From contig CAZFBA010000024.1 in the NCBI GenBank assembly GCA_964517135.1, forward strand, positions 1 to 58,700: a stretch of 58,700 nucleotides of DNA, read 5' to 3'. The notes beneath the pieces are model-generated. The model was not told the origin of the DNA, made no database searches, and saw nothing but the letters and a program-made list of their open reading frames with translations. The stretch's first letter is position 1; each line of letters starts with the position of its first letter. The position numbers and the translations under genes are program-made. Shown piece by piece: positions 1-8,165 of this stretch. Origin of the DNA: CAZFBA01 sp964517135. GTDB taxonomy: Bacteria > Cyanobacteriota > Vampirovibrionia > JBFMGH01.

Positions 1-95
1 ATGGGGTCTCACTCACAGGCTATGCCTGGTCGTTCAACCTATAAAATAAATTTATATTTTTGAAAATCGAAAACAAAAAATATATTATTAGTCTT
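1..95 (+). repeat. Dispersed repeat family I, copy A (right part)
   Basis: This is the right portion of a repeat seen complete at 10973-11149: the central GGGGTCTCACTC block, then GTTCAACC, TTGAAAATCGAAAAC and a terminal ATTAGTCTT. The left end lies outside the window. It ends 16 bases before the TTG start of the next gene. It contains a promoter-like TTGAAA-N17-TATTAT (60-88), so it may serve as that gene's leader. Confidence 0.85.
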
Positions 96-111
96 AAAAA
101 GGGGATTAATT

Positions 112-1335
112 TTGTCAAACCCGGATGTAGACAATCTTAAAGAAATATTTAACAAAGCTCTTAAAGCTCTGGTTCAAAAGGATTTCGATACAGCTCAAAG
201 CGGGTTTGAAGAAGTCATTTCTATTAATCCGAGGTCTGCAGAGGCATATCTAAATCTTGGCAGTGTCTATTTCTATCGGGATAACCTTGATCAGGCTATA
301 GAATATTTTAAAAAAGCTATAGAAAATGATTCCACTATGGCAAACGCTTACATCAATATGGCTAACTGTTATTTTAAAAAAGAAGAATATCAAAATGCCA
401 TTGGCTATTGGACAGTAGCAAGCAATCTGGTTCCATCCAATTCTACTGTACACCAGAACCTTGCCGTAGCCTATGAAAAAACAGGTAAAATGCAAAAAGC
501 TTTTTATCATTATGAGCAATTTTTGGTTTTTAACAGACGAACTGACTCAACAGCCTCAAAAATCAAGCGAAAAGTTCAGGAATGCAAGAAAGTTGGCTAT
601 CATAACCTTGATGTAGGAGTAAAACTGCAAAAAGCTAACCGGCTTTCAGATGCTGCCACCGCCTACATTAAGTCTATTCAGGCCTACCCTAATATATCAA
701 AGGCTCATCTCAATCTGGGCAGTATATTTTATAAAAGCAACAAATTTGAAGAAGCTATTGAATACTGGACAAATGCTGTGAGGCTTGACCCTGAACATGC
801 TAATACTCACTGTAACCTCGGTATAGCATACGACAAACTACAAAAATATGACGAGGCAGCATATCACTATATGAAATATCTTGAGCTTACACACGGTCAG
901 GTATCAGATGCAGATACCGTAAAAGCAAGGGTGGATGAGCTCAAGGCCATTTTACAAAGCAAAAAAGAACTGATCAAACAACATTTAAATAAGGGCAATA
1001 ACCTTTTACAGCAAAAGAATTTTGTTGAAGCTATAGAAGAATATAGTAAATATATTGCCTTAAGCCCTCCCGGCCCGGAAGTAGATCAGGCCAAAAAACG
1101 CCTTGATGAAGCAAAAGAAAGACAAAACCCCGTAGAAAAAGCTAGAGAAAGAGCTCTTGAGCTCGGAGATGAGTATTTTAACGGCTCACTGTATGATAAG
1201 GCTATTACTGCATATCAGCGATATCTCAACCTAAACCCTTCTCCTAAAGAGGCTTCAGAGATTAAAAAGAAGCTTGAGCTTTGTCACAAACAAATCAGTA
1301 ACGTTGTTTCTGCTATGTTAAGCGGGGGTGACTGA
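112..1335 (+). CDS. Cytoplasmic TPR repeat protein
   Basis: This 407-residue protein is made largely of tetratricopeptide repeats. Clear helical pairs with the A/G-Y-L-N-L-G and A-I-E-Y pattern run from about residue 10 to 150 and again from 190 to 270, and a weaker set occupies 285-400. There is no signal peptide or membrane segment, so it is probably a cytoplasmic scaffold for protein-protein contacts; the partner is unknown. The start is TTG at 112, chosen because an AAAAAGGGG ribosome-binding site sits about 8 bases upstream and no ATG is better placed. The leader is almost entirely repeat copy A. The two genes that follow are close and co-directional (18-base gap, then a 4-base overlap), which suggests an operon. 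The TPR assignment is firm; the function is not known. Confidence 0.9.
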   Translation: MSNPDVDNLKEIFNKALKALVQKDFDTAQSGFEEVISINPRSAEAYLNLGSVYFYRDNLDQAIEYFKKAIENDSTMANAYINMANCYFKKEEYQNAIGYWTVASNLVPSNSTVHQNLAVAYEKTGKMQKAFYHYEQFLVFNRRTDSTASKIKRKVQECKKVGYHNLDVGVKLQKANRLSDAATAYIKSIQAYPNISKAHLNLGSIFYKSNKFEEAIEYWTNAVRLDPEHANTHCNLGIAYDKLQKYDEAAYHYMKYLELTHGQVSDADTVKARVDELKAILQSKKELIKQHLNKGNNLLQQKNFVEAIEEYSKYIALSPPGPEVDQAKKRLDEAKERQNPVEKARERALELGDEYFNGSLYDKAITAYQRYLNLNPSPKEASEIKKKLELCHKQISNVVSAMLSGGD

Positions 1336-1353
1336 TCAGGAAATATCATTATA

Positions 1354-1824
1354 ATGATTAATATGAAACAAATTAGATCAAAACTTTATAAGATATATGA
1401 TGAGCATCTTAGAGACTATTTTGAGGGCGTGAGAGTATCACTGTTAATGACCTGCGGGCGCAAATATCAGAAAATGGGTCAGTGCAACTGCTGTGGAAGC
1501 TGCTGTAAAAATATTTCTATCAAGCACGGCAAGAAGATTATTCAGACACCAGAACAGTTTGAAGCCCTTCAGAGAAAATTTCCTGTTTACAGAATGTTTA
1601 GAATTATGGATAATGCTGACAACGGGCTTATCTTTCAATGTGTTTATTTGAATGATGAGACAGGAAAATGCACAAATTATGAGAACAGGCCCCCTATTTG
1701 TAGAAATTATCCGCATGAGGTTATCTTTAAACTGGGTGGGTCACTGGCAGATTCTTGCGGGTATTATTTCAAACCCCTTAAGCCCTTTAATAGAGTGTTA
1801 ACCGAGGTTCAAAACAGGCAATGA
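1354..1824 (+). CDS. YkgJ-family CxxCxxCC cysteine-cluster protein
   Basis: This 156-residue protein carries the cysteine cluster of the YkgJ/CxxCxxCC family, whose members are predicted to bind Zn or Fe. Cysteines 44, 46, 47, 50 and 51 form a C-x-C-C-x-x-C-C block, followed by C96, C106 and the family signature ENRPPICRNYP with C116. The length is normal for the family. It is cytoplasmic, with no leader. ATG 1354 is preferred over 1363 because AGGAAA at about 1340 is nearer to it. The stop overlaps the next gene's start by 4 bases (ATGA), implying translational coupling to the membrane protein downstream. The family is established; its biochemical role is poorly defined. Confidence 0.85.
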   Translation: MINMKQIRSKLYKIYDEHLRDYFEGVRVSLLMTCGRKYQKMGQCNCCGSCCKNISIKHGKKIIQTPEQFEALQRKFPVYRMFRIMDNADNGLIFQCVYLNDETGKCTNYENRPPICRNYPHEVIFKLGGSLADSCGYYFKPLKPFNRVLTEVQNRQ

Positions 1825-2816
1825 CAGCATCATTTAATCTGAGCTCTATGACTGTTGGTGAGATTATCAGCCGATCATGGAGGTTATACAGGTTAAATAT
1901 CAAAGATGTCATTTTGTTTACGCTGATACCGTCTGTTATTTATACAGTGGCACAGGTATTCTTAAACCTGCCTTCTGCCTTTCTGTCAGACCCATCAGCA
2001 GCCAGCAACCCTGTAGTTATGGGCTCTACCTGCTGTTTTTTTTATCCGGCGGGCTTCTTATTGCTTTTTGGTGGTATGTTCGTCGCTATCTTCTTTAATG
2101 GATGCCTGATCAAAGCTTTTTATAATAAACTTACCGGCAAAGTAGTCAGATTTAAAGAAATTATTAATTATATTAATCAATTTATGCCCCGTTTCCTTAA
2201 GCTATGTGGCTTACTGGCCCTTGAGATATTTGTATTTACCTTTCTGGATGTAATTTTGCTTATTGCCTGTTATATGGCCTTTCTTGTGCCTATGATGTTA
2301 GGTATTGCTGCTGGCCGTGAAGAGCCTGTTATTGCAGGTATAGGTGTGGTTGCTGGTATTGTACTCTTTATGATAGCTCTGATCATTATGACAATGATAG
2401 TTATGATGCAGTTTTTCCTGTGTACTTTGCAGATTGTCATAGTTGTGTTAGAAGATACCCCTGTACTTAAGACTATTCCTAAAAGCATAGACCTTATTTC
2501 ACGGAACCTCTGGCGATCAACAGGCTTTATGTTTGCTATTGTTATGCTCTGGTATGTGCTTGCTTTTTATTTTAACCTGCCTGCATCAATATTTATGATG
2601 GTAATGATGTTTAAAGAAGGCATAGCAGGCTCAGCTCAACCACCTGTATTTATTATTATACTTGTTACTACCTGGAGTTATATGGTATCAATGTTTATCT
2701 GGCCTTTCCTGGTTAGTGGTATAACAATGTTTTATTATGATATGCGGGTAAGATCGGAAGGGCTTGACCTGAAACTGAGTGTTGAACATTTAAAAAGCAG
2801 GGCGGTGCTTAATTAG
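1821..2816 (+). CDS. Multi-pass integral membrane protein
   Basis: This 331-residue protein has about six hydrophobic segments (roughly residues 30-50, 70-95, 130-160, 165-205, 240-270 and 280-310). The N-terminus has a cytoplasmic stretch of the form VGEIISRSWRLYRLN. That N-terminal pattern, followed by long helices, resembles membrane domains of the glycerophosphodiester phosphodiesterase membrane-domain type, but the resemblance is from memory and weak. There are no enzyme motifs. It is translationally coupled to the cysteine-cluster protein. The function is unknown. Confidence 0.75.
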   Translation: MTASFNLSSMTVGEIISRSWRLYRLNIKDVILFTLIPSVIYTVAQVFLNLPSAFLSDPSAASNPVVMGSTCCFFYPAGFLLLFGGMFVAIFFNGCLIKAFYNKLTGKVVRFKEIINYINQFMPRFLKLCGLLALEIFVFTFLDVILLIACYMAFLVPMMLGIAAGREEPVIAGIGVVAGIVLFMIALIIMTMIVMMQFFLCTLQIVIVVLEDTPVLKTIPKSIDLISRNLWRSTGFMFAIVMLWYVLAFYFNLPASIFMMVMMFKEGIAGSAQPPVFIIILVTTWSYMVSMFIWPFLVSGITMFYYDMRVRSEGLDLKLSVEHLKSRAVLN

Positions 2817-2850
2817 TAATAGTAATTATTATTAATTAGCTTATAGGCGA

Positions 2851-2923
2851 CTCCTATCTTTACTTTTAAAATTTTTAAAAATCAAAAACAAAAAATCTAC
2901 TATTATAGTAATGTATTAGTCTT
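2851..2923 (+). repeat. Dispersed repeat family I, copy B (right end only)
   Basis: The stretch matches only the right end of the family: CTATCTTTACTTTTAAAATT, then an A-rich segment, TATTATAG and a terminal ATTAGTCTT. The left and central parts are missing, so it is a solo end or a decayed copy. It lies in the 336-base gap between the membrane protein and the pilin, in the orientation of the downstream gene. Confidence 0.7.
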
Positions 2924-2979
2924 ATACATTACTTTTATACCATTCCACATAAATAATTAATATATGCTGATGGAATTCA

Positions 2980-3020
2980 GCAGGGTGTTTTTGGCCACAC
3001 AGCGGGCAAAAACACCCTGC
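2980..3020 (+). other. Intergenic hairpin 1 (14-bp perfect stem)
   Basis: Arms GCAGGGTGTTTTTG (2980-2993) and its exact complement (3007-3020) enclose a 13-base loop. No T-run follows on either strand, so it is not a typical rho-independent terminator. It ends 133 bases upstream of the pilin gene. Hairpins of similar make-up occur at 4095-4132 and 21556-21595. Confidence 0.7.
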
Positions 3021-3152
3021 CTCTATAATCTGGAATCTATACATTACTTTCAAGGATCAGTATAATAATTAAATTTTGTATCATAAATTGAATTTTCAAG
3101 ATTAATTGTCGATATACATAAATAGCTGGCAGGTTCAAAGTGGAGAATTTAT

Positions 3153-3515
3153 ATGCGAAAATCAAAGGGTATGTCTATTATGGAAACAGCTATTCTAATA
3201 GCTCTCATTGCTGTAGCAGCTATAGGCATATTAACAGTTTTTGGCAGTACAATATCAGAAATGCTTCAGCTATCTAGTCTTAAGTATAAAGGATATGAAC
3301 CTTTTGGTTTCGCAACTGCAACTTCCGCTGACAACAGAACCCACATCATTGATGAAAATTTAGATATTATTGATGAAGGCTCAACAGGAAAAGCTAATAC
3401 AGGTGATTATGACAGAATAGTCAAAGATCCTGATCCACCATCAGACCCACAAGACCAGGGTGACTCTGGAACAATTAGAGCAGCAGATACTACTATTCGT
3501 GATAAATTAGAATAA
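3153..3515 (+). CDS. Orphan Flp/TadE-type pilin-like protein with acidic C-terminal extension
   Basis: This 120-residue protein begins with a short basic leader (MRKSKG) followed by M-S-I-M-E and a 25-residue hydrophobic helix. Glycine -1 and glutamate +5 are the hallmarks of a prepilin peptidase site, and the helix composition (TAILIALIAVAAIG) is like Flp pilins. Flp pilins are usually 50-75 residues long; here about 80 extra polar, Asp-rich residues follow (many D, P and T, no Cys). GGAG precedes the ATG at good spacing. No tad/cpa assembly gene or prepilin peptidase is visible in the window, so export would need genes elsewhere. Upstream lie repeat copy B and a strong hairpin, and a terminator follows directly. 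A pseudopilin or another membrane-anchored protein is the alternative. Confidence 0.75.
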   Translation: MRKSKGMSIMETAILIALIAVAAIGILTVFGSTISEMLQLSSLKYKGYEPFGFATATSADNRTHIIDENLDIIDEGSTGKANTGDYDRIVKDPDPPSDPQDQGDSGTIRAADTTIRDKLE

Positions 3516-3535
3516 AAATATTTATACAGGCAATC

Positions 3536-3580
3536 AAAGATAGATAGAATGCCCGCAACAGGTATTTCTATCTTTTTATG
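3536..3580 (+). terminator. Rho-independent terminator after pilin gene
   Basis: AAAGATAGA (3536-3544) pairs with TCTATCTTT (3567-3575), and the T-run continues from the right arm. It lies 20 bases after the pilin stop codon. Confidence 0.65.
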
Positions 3581-3661
3581 TAAATTTTTAAGATAATAAC
3601 GCAATTTCAGGCTCTAAAAATACTTTATATATATGGGTACAGATATAACCAGGGGTTTGTA

Positions 3662-3868
3662 ATGCCAGAAAACAAAAATAATGATAATAATCACACTTTA
3701 CACAGGCAATTTAACCTTCATCAGCTTTATTCAACAGGAAAATTAATAACTTATATGCAAAAATTGTCATATACTAAAGATAACCTTAAGTTTAAACTAT
3801 CAAACCATAAGATATTTAACGATTTATTTCATCAAACAGGCCAGCACAGAAACAATTTCACTTTTTAA
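3662..3868 (+). CDS. Possible small Asn/His-rich protein
   Basis: A 68-codon reading frame starts at ATG 3662 with CAGGGG about 8 bases upstream. The product is polar, rich in Asn, His, Lys and Gln, has no hydrophobic helix, and matches nothing I recognise. It sits between the pilin terminator and repeat family II. Chance open frames of this length are common in such AT-rich DNA, so it is recorded mainly because the ribosome-binding site is reasonable. Confidence 0.3.
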   Translation: MPENKNNDNNHTLHRQFNLHQLYSTGKLITYMQKLSYTKDNLKFKLSNHKIFNDLFHQTGQHRNNFTF

Positions 3869-3898
3869 TATATTATTCCAGGCATCTGGAGAAGTAGT

Positions 3899-4176
3899 CT
3901 AACCCATTTAATTCATAAACTATTAATAAATTGACCTGAAACAGTTATATAAATTGAGGTCTAGCGAATACATCTTTTTATAATCAACGTCATAAGTAAT
4001 AAGATTTCAGAAAATATAGGGCGAATTGTTTAATTTTTATATCGTTTAGTATAACACCGTGTTAAAACATCGCTGGAAACAGAAGTTAGGGGGTAGGGTT
4101 TAAAAGTGCAGCAAAACCCACTTTTAAACCCTCTAGATAAATAGACTTTAAATTGATGCATAATTCGGGCTAAATT
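3899..4176 (+). repeat. Dispersed repeat family II, copy 1 (long form)
   Basis: Three blocks match the reverse complement of 30846-30954: a 37-base identical block (3899-3935), a 19-base block TAGCGAATACATCTTTTTA (3962-3980) and an end block with AATTCGGGCTAAATT (to 4176). Between the last two blocks this copy carries about 160 extra bases including hairpin 2. The ends, CTAACCC... and ...GGGCTAA, are weakly inverted relative to each other, as in a miniature transposable element. It fills most of the 423-base gap before the glycosyltransferase. Confidence 0.8.
4095..4132 (+). other. Intergenic hairpin 2 (14-bp perfect stem)
   Basis: Arms AGGGTTTAAAAGTG (4095-4108) and the exact complement (4119-4132) surround a 10-base loop. 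It lies inside family II copy 1 and is absent from copy 2. No T-run follows, so termination is unlikely. It ends 160 bases upstream of the glycosyltransferase start. Confidence 0.7.
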
Positions 4177-4291
4177 GATCTCTGGTTACAATGGTGATAT
4201 AGTAATCTAAATGTATTGAAAAATCACTCTTTTCAGGGTTCCTGAGTATATTTATCACCACATAAAGCTATAAACAGGCAATAAAAATAAC

Positions 4292-6055
4292 ATGAACTTT
4301 AAAGTTATGTCAGATGAAACTTTGAAAAGTCTCTTTGAAAGCCTGAAAGAGAAAAACTTACACATCAATAAGCACCTGATAGAAATAATTCTGGTTGTTG
4401 TTTTTCTGATTGGTGTTTTCTCTGTGTACATTTATCAGATTGACCACCCTTCAACAAGTCTGTTTTGTGATGAAGCAGCTATCGGATATAATGCATATAG
4501 CATATCTCAAACTCTCAGGGATGAAAATGATACCCTGCTTCCGTTATATATTCGCAATTTCCTGGGTCATAAAATGCCTGTATACGTCTATTTATCTGCG
4601 ATAATAATGAAGTTTACAGGGCTTAGTGTTTTTAGCACAAGGCTTTTAGCTGTATTATGCGGTATTTTTACAATATTGTTTATCTATTTGCTAGGGCGAA
4701 AATATTTCAACAGGTTTACCGGAGCTTCAGCTGCAATTTTTCTTGCACTGACGCCAGGTTTTTTTCATCTTCAGCGAATAGCCTTTGAGTTAACGACTGT
4801 TTCCTGTTTTATGCTGGGCTCAGTATACTTCTGGGGTATAGCATCTGAAAGGAAATCTCGATGGTATTCTATTATAGCAGTATTGTTTCTCATATTAGCC
4901 TGGTATTCTTATGTGCCTGCACAGGTCTTTATTCTGGCAACTGCAGTTTTGCTGGCCTTAACTTATGTCAACCACTGGAAGTCGTTTGTTATTAAGCTCT
5001 TTAAAGATCATCGAAAGAAACTTTTTGCCGGTATCAGTGTTTTTATAGTCTTTTTTGTGATTCCATGGTTTGTTTATATGCCTGATATGGTAAAGACCAG
5101 GCATGTTACAGACAATTTTATACTCAAACAGGGCCATCAGGTGCTTAATCACAGCAGGGTTATGAATTATATTAAAGACAATATGGGTGATATACATCAA
5201 CAGGTAATTGAATTGCCTGTTATAGCAAAGCAGGTAATTGTTGGTACGGTGCATTATTTTAAGTGTTATTCACCCGGATTTCTTTTTGATCACGGAGATA
5301 ATCTAGCCAGACATCTTGCACCTGATTTTGGTCCATTTAATTCAATTTTTATAGTGCTTTTGCCTGTTGGTATTATTGTATTGCTTAACAATATTAAGAA
5401 ACTTGAATATCGGCTTTTATTTATAGCTTTTATAGCAGGGGGTATTCCTTCTGCGTTAATCATAGAAGATGTTCAGCTAACACATAATATCTATATGTTT
5501 CCTGTTTTTGCTCTGATTGCAGCTGTTGGCTTGAATTATATCTGTCAGGAAGTGGCAAAACCTTTGTATTTAAAAGTATCCATATTTGTCATAGTTCTTT
5601 TCTGTATGCTGTCTTACTTCCATCTGTATTACTCTAATTATTTCAATGTCTACATTACAAAGTATGAACATGACTGGCAGGCAAGAAGGGTAGAAATTTT
5701 AGACTTCATAGATAAGAATAAAAGCAAATATAAACAGTTTTATGTATCAGGCCAGATCCATGAAATATATATGCACCTGCTATTTTACGGTACTTCAAAA
5801 TATAATTTTAACCCGGGAGCTTTTCAGAAAGATAAAAAATTACCATTTAATATTAAAATTCTTGAACATGAACTGTACCTGCCTGCTATAACAGCAGAAA
5901 CAATCAACACATACTATGGAGATGACATTTTGCTCATTCTTAATGAAAGAGAGCTTGATTATCATCCTTCTGTGAAAGAATTCAAGTATCAAAGCGAAAT
6001 TCCTTATGCTGTTGCCAAAGAATTCAGGAGTAATGCTAATGAAAATAATCCCTGA
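4292..6055 (+). CDS. ArnT/PMT-like membrane glycosyltransferase (GT-C fold)
   Basis: This 587-residue integral membrane protein has about 11-13 hydrophobic segments between residues 30 and 460 and a soluble C-terminal tail of about 120 residues. The first periplasmic loop contains HPSTSLFCDEAAIGYNAYSI, placing an acidic D-E pair where GT-C enzymes of the PMT_2/ArnT group (GT39/GT83) have their catalytic acid, and GHKMPVYVYLSA matches the family's following segment. Known members move a sugar from a polyprenyl-phosphate donor to lipid A, glycan or protein on the periplasmic side. The donor and acceptor here cannot be told. It overlaps the next gene, which encodes a secreted protein, so the two are probably co-expressed. 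The leader contains family II repeat copy 1. Confidence 0.85.
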   Translation: MNFKVMSDETLKSLFESLKEKNLHINKHLIEIILVVVFLIGVFSVYIYQIDHPSTSLFCDEAAIGYNAYSISQTLRDENDTLLPLYIRNFLGHKMPVYVYLSAIIMKFTGLSVFSTRLLAVLCGIFTILFIYLLGRKYFNRFTGASAAIFLALTPGFFHLQRIAFELTTVSCFMLGSVYFWGIASERKSRWYSIIAVLFLILAWYSYVPAQVFILATAVLLALTYVNHWKSFVIKLFKDHRKKLFAGISVFIVFFVIPWFVYMPDMVKTRHVTDNFILKQGHQVLNHSRVMNYIKDNMGDIHQQVIELPVIAKQVIVGTVHYFKCYSPGFLFDHGDNLARHLAPDFGPFNSIFIVLLPVGIIVLLNNIKKLEYRLLFIAFIAGGIPSALIIEDVQLTHNIYMFPVFALIAAVGLNYICQEVAKPLYLKVSIFVIVLFCMLSYFHLYYSNYFNVYITKYEHDWQARRVEILDFIDKNKSKYKQFYVSGQIHEIYMHLLFYGTSKYNFNPGAFQKDKKLPFNIKILEHELYLPAITAETINTYYGDDILLILNERELDYHPSVKEFKYQSEIPYAVAKEFRSNANENNP

Positions 6056-6926
6056 TGTGCTTATCATATTATTTTTAATGTGTTTTGTTTCTTTTCCTGC
6101 CTTATCACAGGAACAGGGAGTAGTAGTAGAGTTTAATCAAGATTTAAAACCGGTAAACTGGGCCGGAGCGTATATAAATCCTAAGTTTACAACAATACTT
6201 GATAATGGATACTATCTTACAGGAGATGATAAATTTTATTTTACTCTCATACCTTCTGAAAACAGAAGCATTTGCATTACCTACCTTGTTCTTCATCCAC
6301 ATGTGGCAGGACAGTTCGATGATGGTAACATTATTTATATGAGCAAAGACAGACTTCTTGAGGTTACCAGAAAGGGAAAACTCGTCAAAAAATTTCAGCC
6401 AGATTTTCACATTTTTTCTTTTCTTAAATATGATGAAAATAGAATAGTTATAAGCGCCAACAACCCTGATGCACCACTGGTTCTGGTAAACAGAAAAGAT
6501 GAAAAACTCTGGCATAAAAACAAGTTTGTCAGGCACATAAACCGCACTTACCAGAATAACATTCTTTGCAAAGTAGAAAATGCTGATAGAAGTGTGAGCC
6601 TTATGGAAATTGATATTACTGGCGACATAAAATGGGAAATACCGCTGCTTTATCCTGTTGAATATATGATTAAAATAGATAAAAACAGGTTTTTGATTTT
6701 TAAACATGATCGCAATGTAGAAGTTGCAAAATATGAAGATAAACAATTTATACCTGTTAAAAAACTGAAAGGCTTTTCAGATGTTTTTGGTATTAATATG
6801 CTTGAAAATGGCCACCTTATGATTAACGGACAGTATAACCTTGAAAAACCAGAGTTTCCTGATGTTTATTTTGAAGATTTAACACCCACAAAACAATTTC
6901 GATTGCCACAGGAAAAAAACCAATAA
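6039..6926 (+). CDS. Secreted beta-propeller-like protein
   Basis: The product is about 295 residues with a signal peptide (MKIIPDVLIILFLMCF..., cleavage near ALS-QE). The mature part is rich in short beta-strand units of the type 'DNGYYLTGDDKFYF', 'GNIIYMSKDRLLEV', 'ENRIVISANNPD' and 'ENGHLMINGQYN', spaced by roughly 40-45 residues, as in PQQ- or arylsulfotransferase-like beta-propellers. I cannot assign a catalytic residue. ATG 6039 was chosen over the longer frame from 6006 because AGGAG at 6026-6030 is 8 bases upstream. The 17-base overlap with the glycosyltransferase suggests a shared process in the envelope. The propeller fold is inferred from the strand pattern only. Confidence 0.75.
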   Translation: MKIIPDVLIILFLMCFVSFPALSQEQGVVVEFNQDLKPVNWAGAYINPKFTTILDNGYYLTGDDKFYFTLIPSENRSICITYLVLHPHVAGQFDDGNIIYMSKDRLLEVTRKGKLVKKFQPDFHIFSFLKYDENRIVISANNPDAPLVLVNRKDEKLWHKNKFVRHINRTYQNNILCKVENADRSVSLMEIDITGDIKWEIPLLYPVEYMIKIDKNRFLIFKHDRNVEVAKYEDKQFIPVKKLKGFSDVFGINMLENGHLMINGQYNLEKPEFPDVYFEDLTPTKQFRLPQEKNQ

Positions 6927-7213
6927 GATTTTTCAAGTTGTGCATCAATACAGATATTATGACTGGTTTTATAGATCTAAATAAAATATTTTACCGGAGA
7001 CAAGTGATCAATCTTATAAATTTACATCCAGAAAAAGTCTATGAAAAAAATTGCCTCGAGGAACTAAATAAAATATAGTATGAGATTTAACGTAGTATTA
7101 GATTTAATATAATATGTATTTGTTGATCTTTTTAGTCAATTTGAACTATTCCGATGTTCATAAATTATTGTATGATATATAATAAATAATGTAATAGTAT
7201 TTCCGGGATCATT

Positions 7214-8164
7214 ATGTCAAAAGAAAAGAGAAAATTCAGAGTACTGGTTGTTGATGACTCAAATACTGTAAGGGCTACGCTGGTAAATCATCTTAAGAAG
7301 GGGCATTTAAAGCTGTATTCCGGGTATGAAATTACACCTGAAGTTGCAGTTGACGGCCTTGAAGCCCTGTCAAAAGTAGAAAAGACAAAATACGATCTGG
7401 TTATTTCTGATATAGTAATGCCCAATATGAATGGTTTTGAGCTTATTTCAAGTCTTTCACGCAGGCATCCGCATCTCTGTACAGTGCTTATAACATCCAG
7501 TGATGTAGAAGACTACATTAAAATGGCCCTTGTTTATAATGTAACCAACATTATAACAAAGACAAACCCTTTTAACTTTGAGGAATTTTCAAGGGTCATA
7601 CATAGCTTGTTAACCAAAGAAAACATTTTCGGGTTAGAAAACTATTTATCTACAGGCGCTGACGTCTATAGCATTTTAATTGAGGATAAAGAAACCATTA
7701 GAACTACTATAGACAGGATTAAATCACTGGCAAGTAATACACAGCTTGATGAAACTGTAGTAAAGAAGTTTGTTTTGTCTACTGAAGAAGCTGTTTTAAA
7801 TGCCTGTATTTACTCAACAGTAGAAATAGAAGATAGTGAACGACCCAAGTTTTCATTTTTCCAGGCACTGGAAAACTTTTCACCTGTTAATGTTTCGTTT
7901 GGTTATGACGAAGAAAAACTTGCAATATCAATTACTGATAGTGGTGGCAAGCTTAAAAAAGACGATATACTATACTGGATAAGCAGAAACATCAGTGGTG
8001 AAGGTGTATTTGACAATCATGGCAGGGGTTTATTTCTCATGAGGGTTAATACAGACCGCATGATTATTAACGTTGACCCTGGCAAAAAAACGGAAATTGT
8101 ACTCATTAAATACTTTGAACCTAAATATGAAGGCCATAAACCTTTATATATCAACCAGGTATAA
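7214..8164 (+). CDS. Response regulator fused to RsbW-like HATPase domain
   Basis: This 316-residue protein has two parts. Residues 8-130 are a CheY-type receiver: acidic pocket D14/D15, phospho-acceptor D66 in DLVISDIVMPNMNG, T/S at about 94, and conserved K116 in ITKTNPF. Residues 150-310 are a GHKL ATPase of the serine/threonine anti-sigma kinase kind: an N-box (EEAVLNACIYS), DSGG, and GRGLFLM. There is no H-box dimerisation domain, so it is not a classical histidine kinase. The likely role is a phosphorylation-controlled partner-switching regulator acting on an anti-anti-sigma protein; neither partner is in the window. It is monocistronic: a 287-base promoter region precedes it and the convergent nadC follows 1 base later. 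Confidence 0.85.
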   Translation: MSKEKRKFRVLVVDDSNTVRATLVNHLKKGHLKLYSGYEITPEVAVDGLEALSKVEKTKYDLVISDIVMPNMNGFELISSLSRRHPHLCTVLITSSDVEDYIKMALVYNVTNIITKTNPFNFEEFSRVIHSLLTKENIFGLENYLSTGADVYSILIEDKETIRTTIDRIKSLASNTQLDETVVKKFVLSTEEAVLNACIYSTVEIEDSERPKFSFFQALENFSPVNVSFGYDEEKLAISITDSGGKLKKDDILYWISRNISGEGVFDNHGRGLFLMRVNTDRMIINVDPGKKTEIVLIKYFEPKYEGHKPLYINQV

Positions 8165-8165
8165 T

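Noticed and set aside
1..95. GTTCAACC in repeat family I as a tRNA T-arm, suggesting a tRNA-derived element
   Set aside because: No matching stem around the loop, and no acceptor, D-arm or anticodon arm could be built in any copy.
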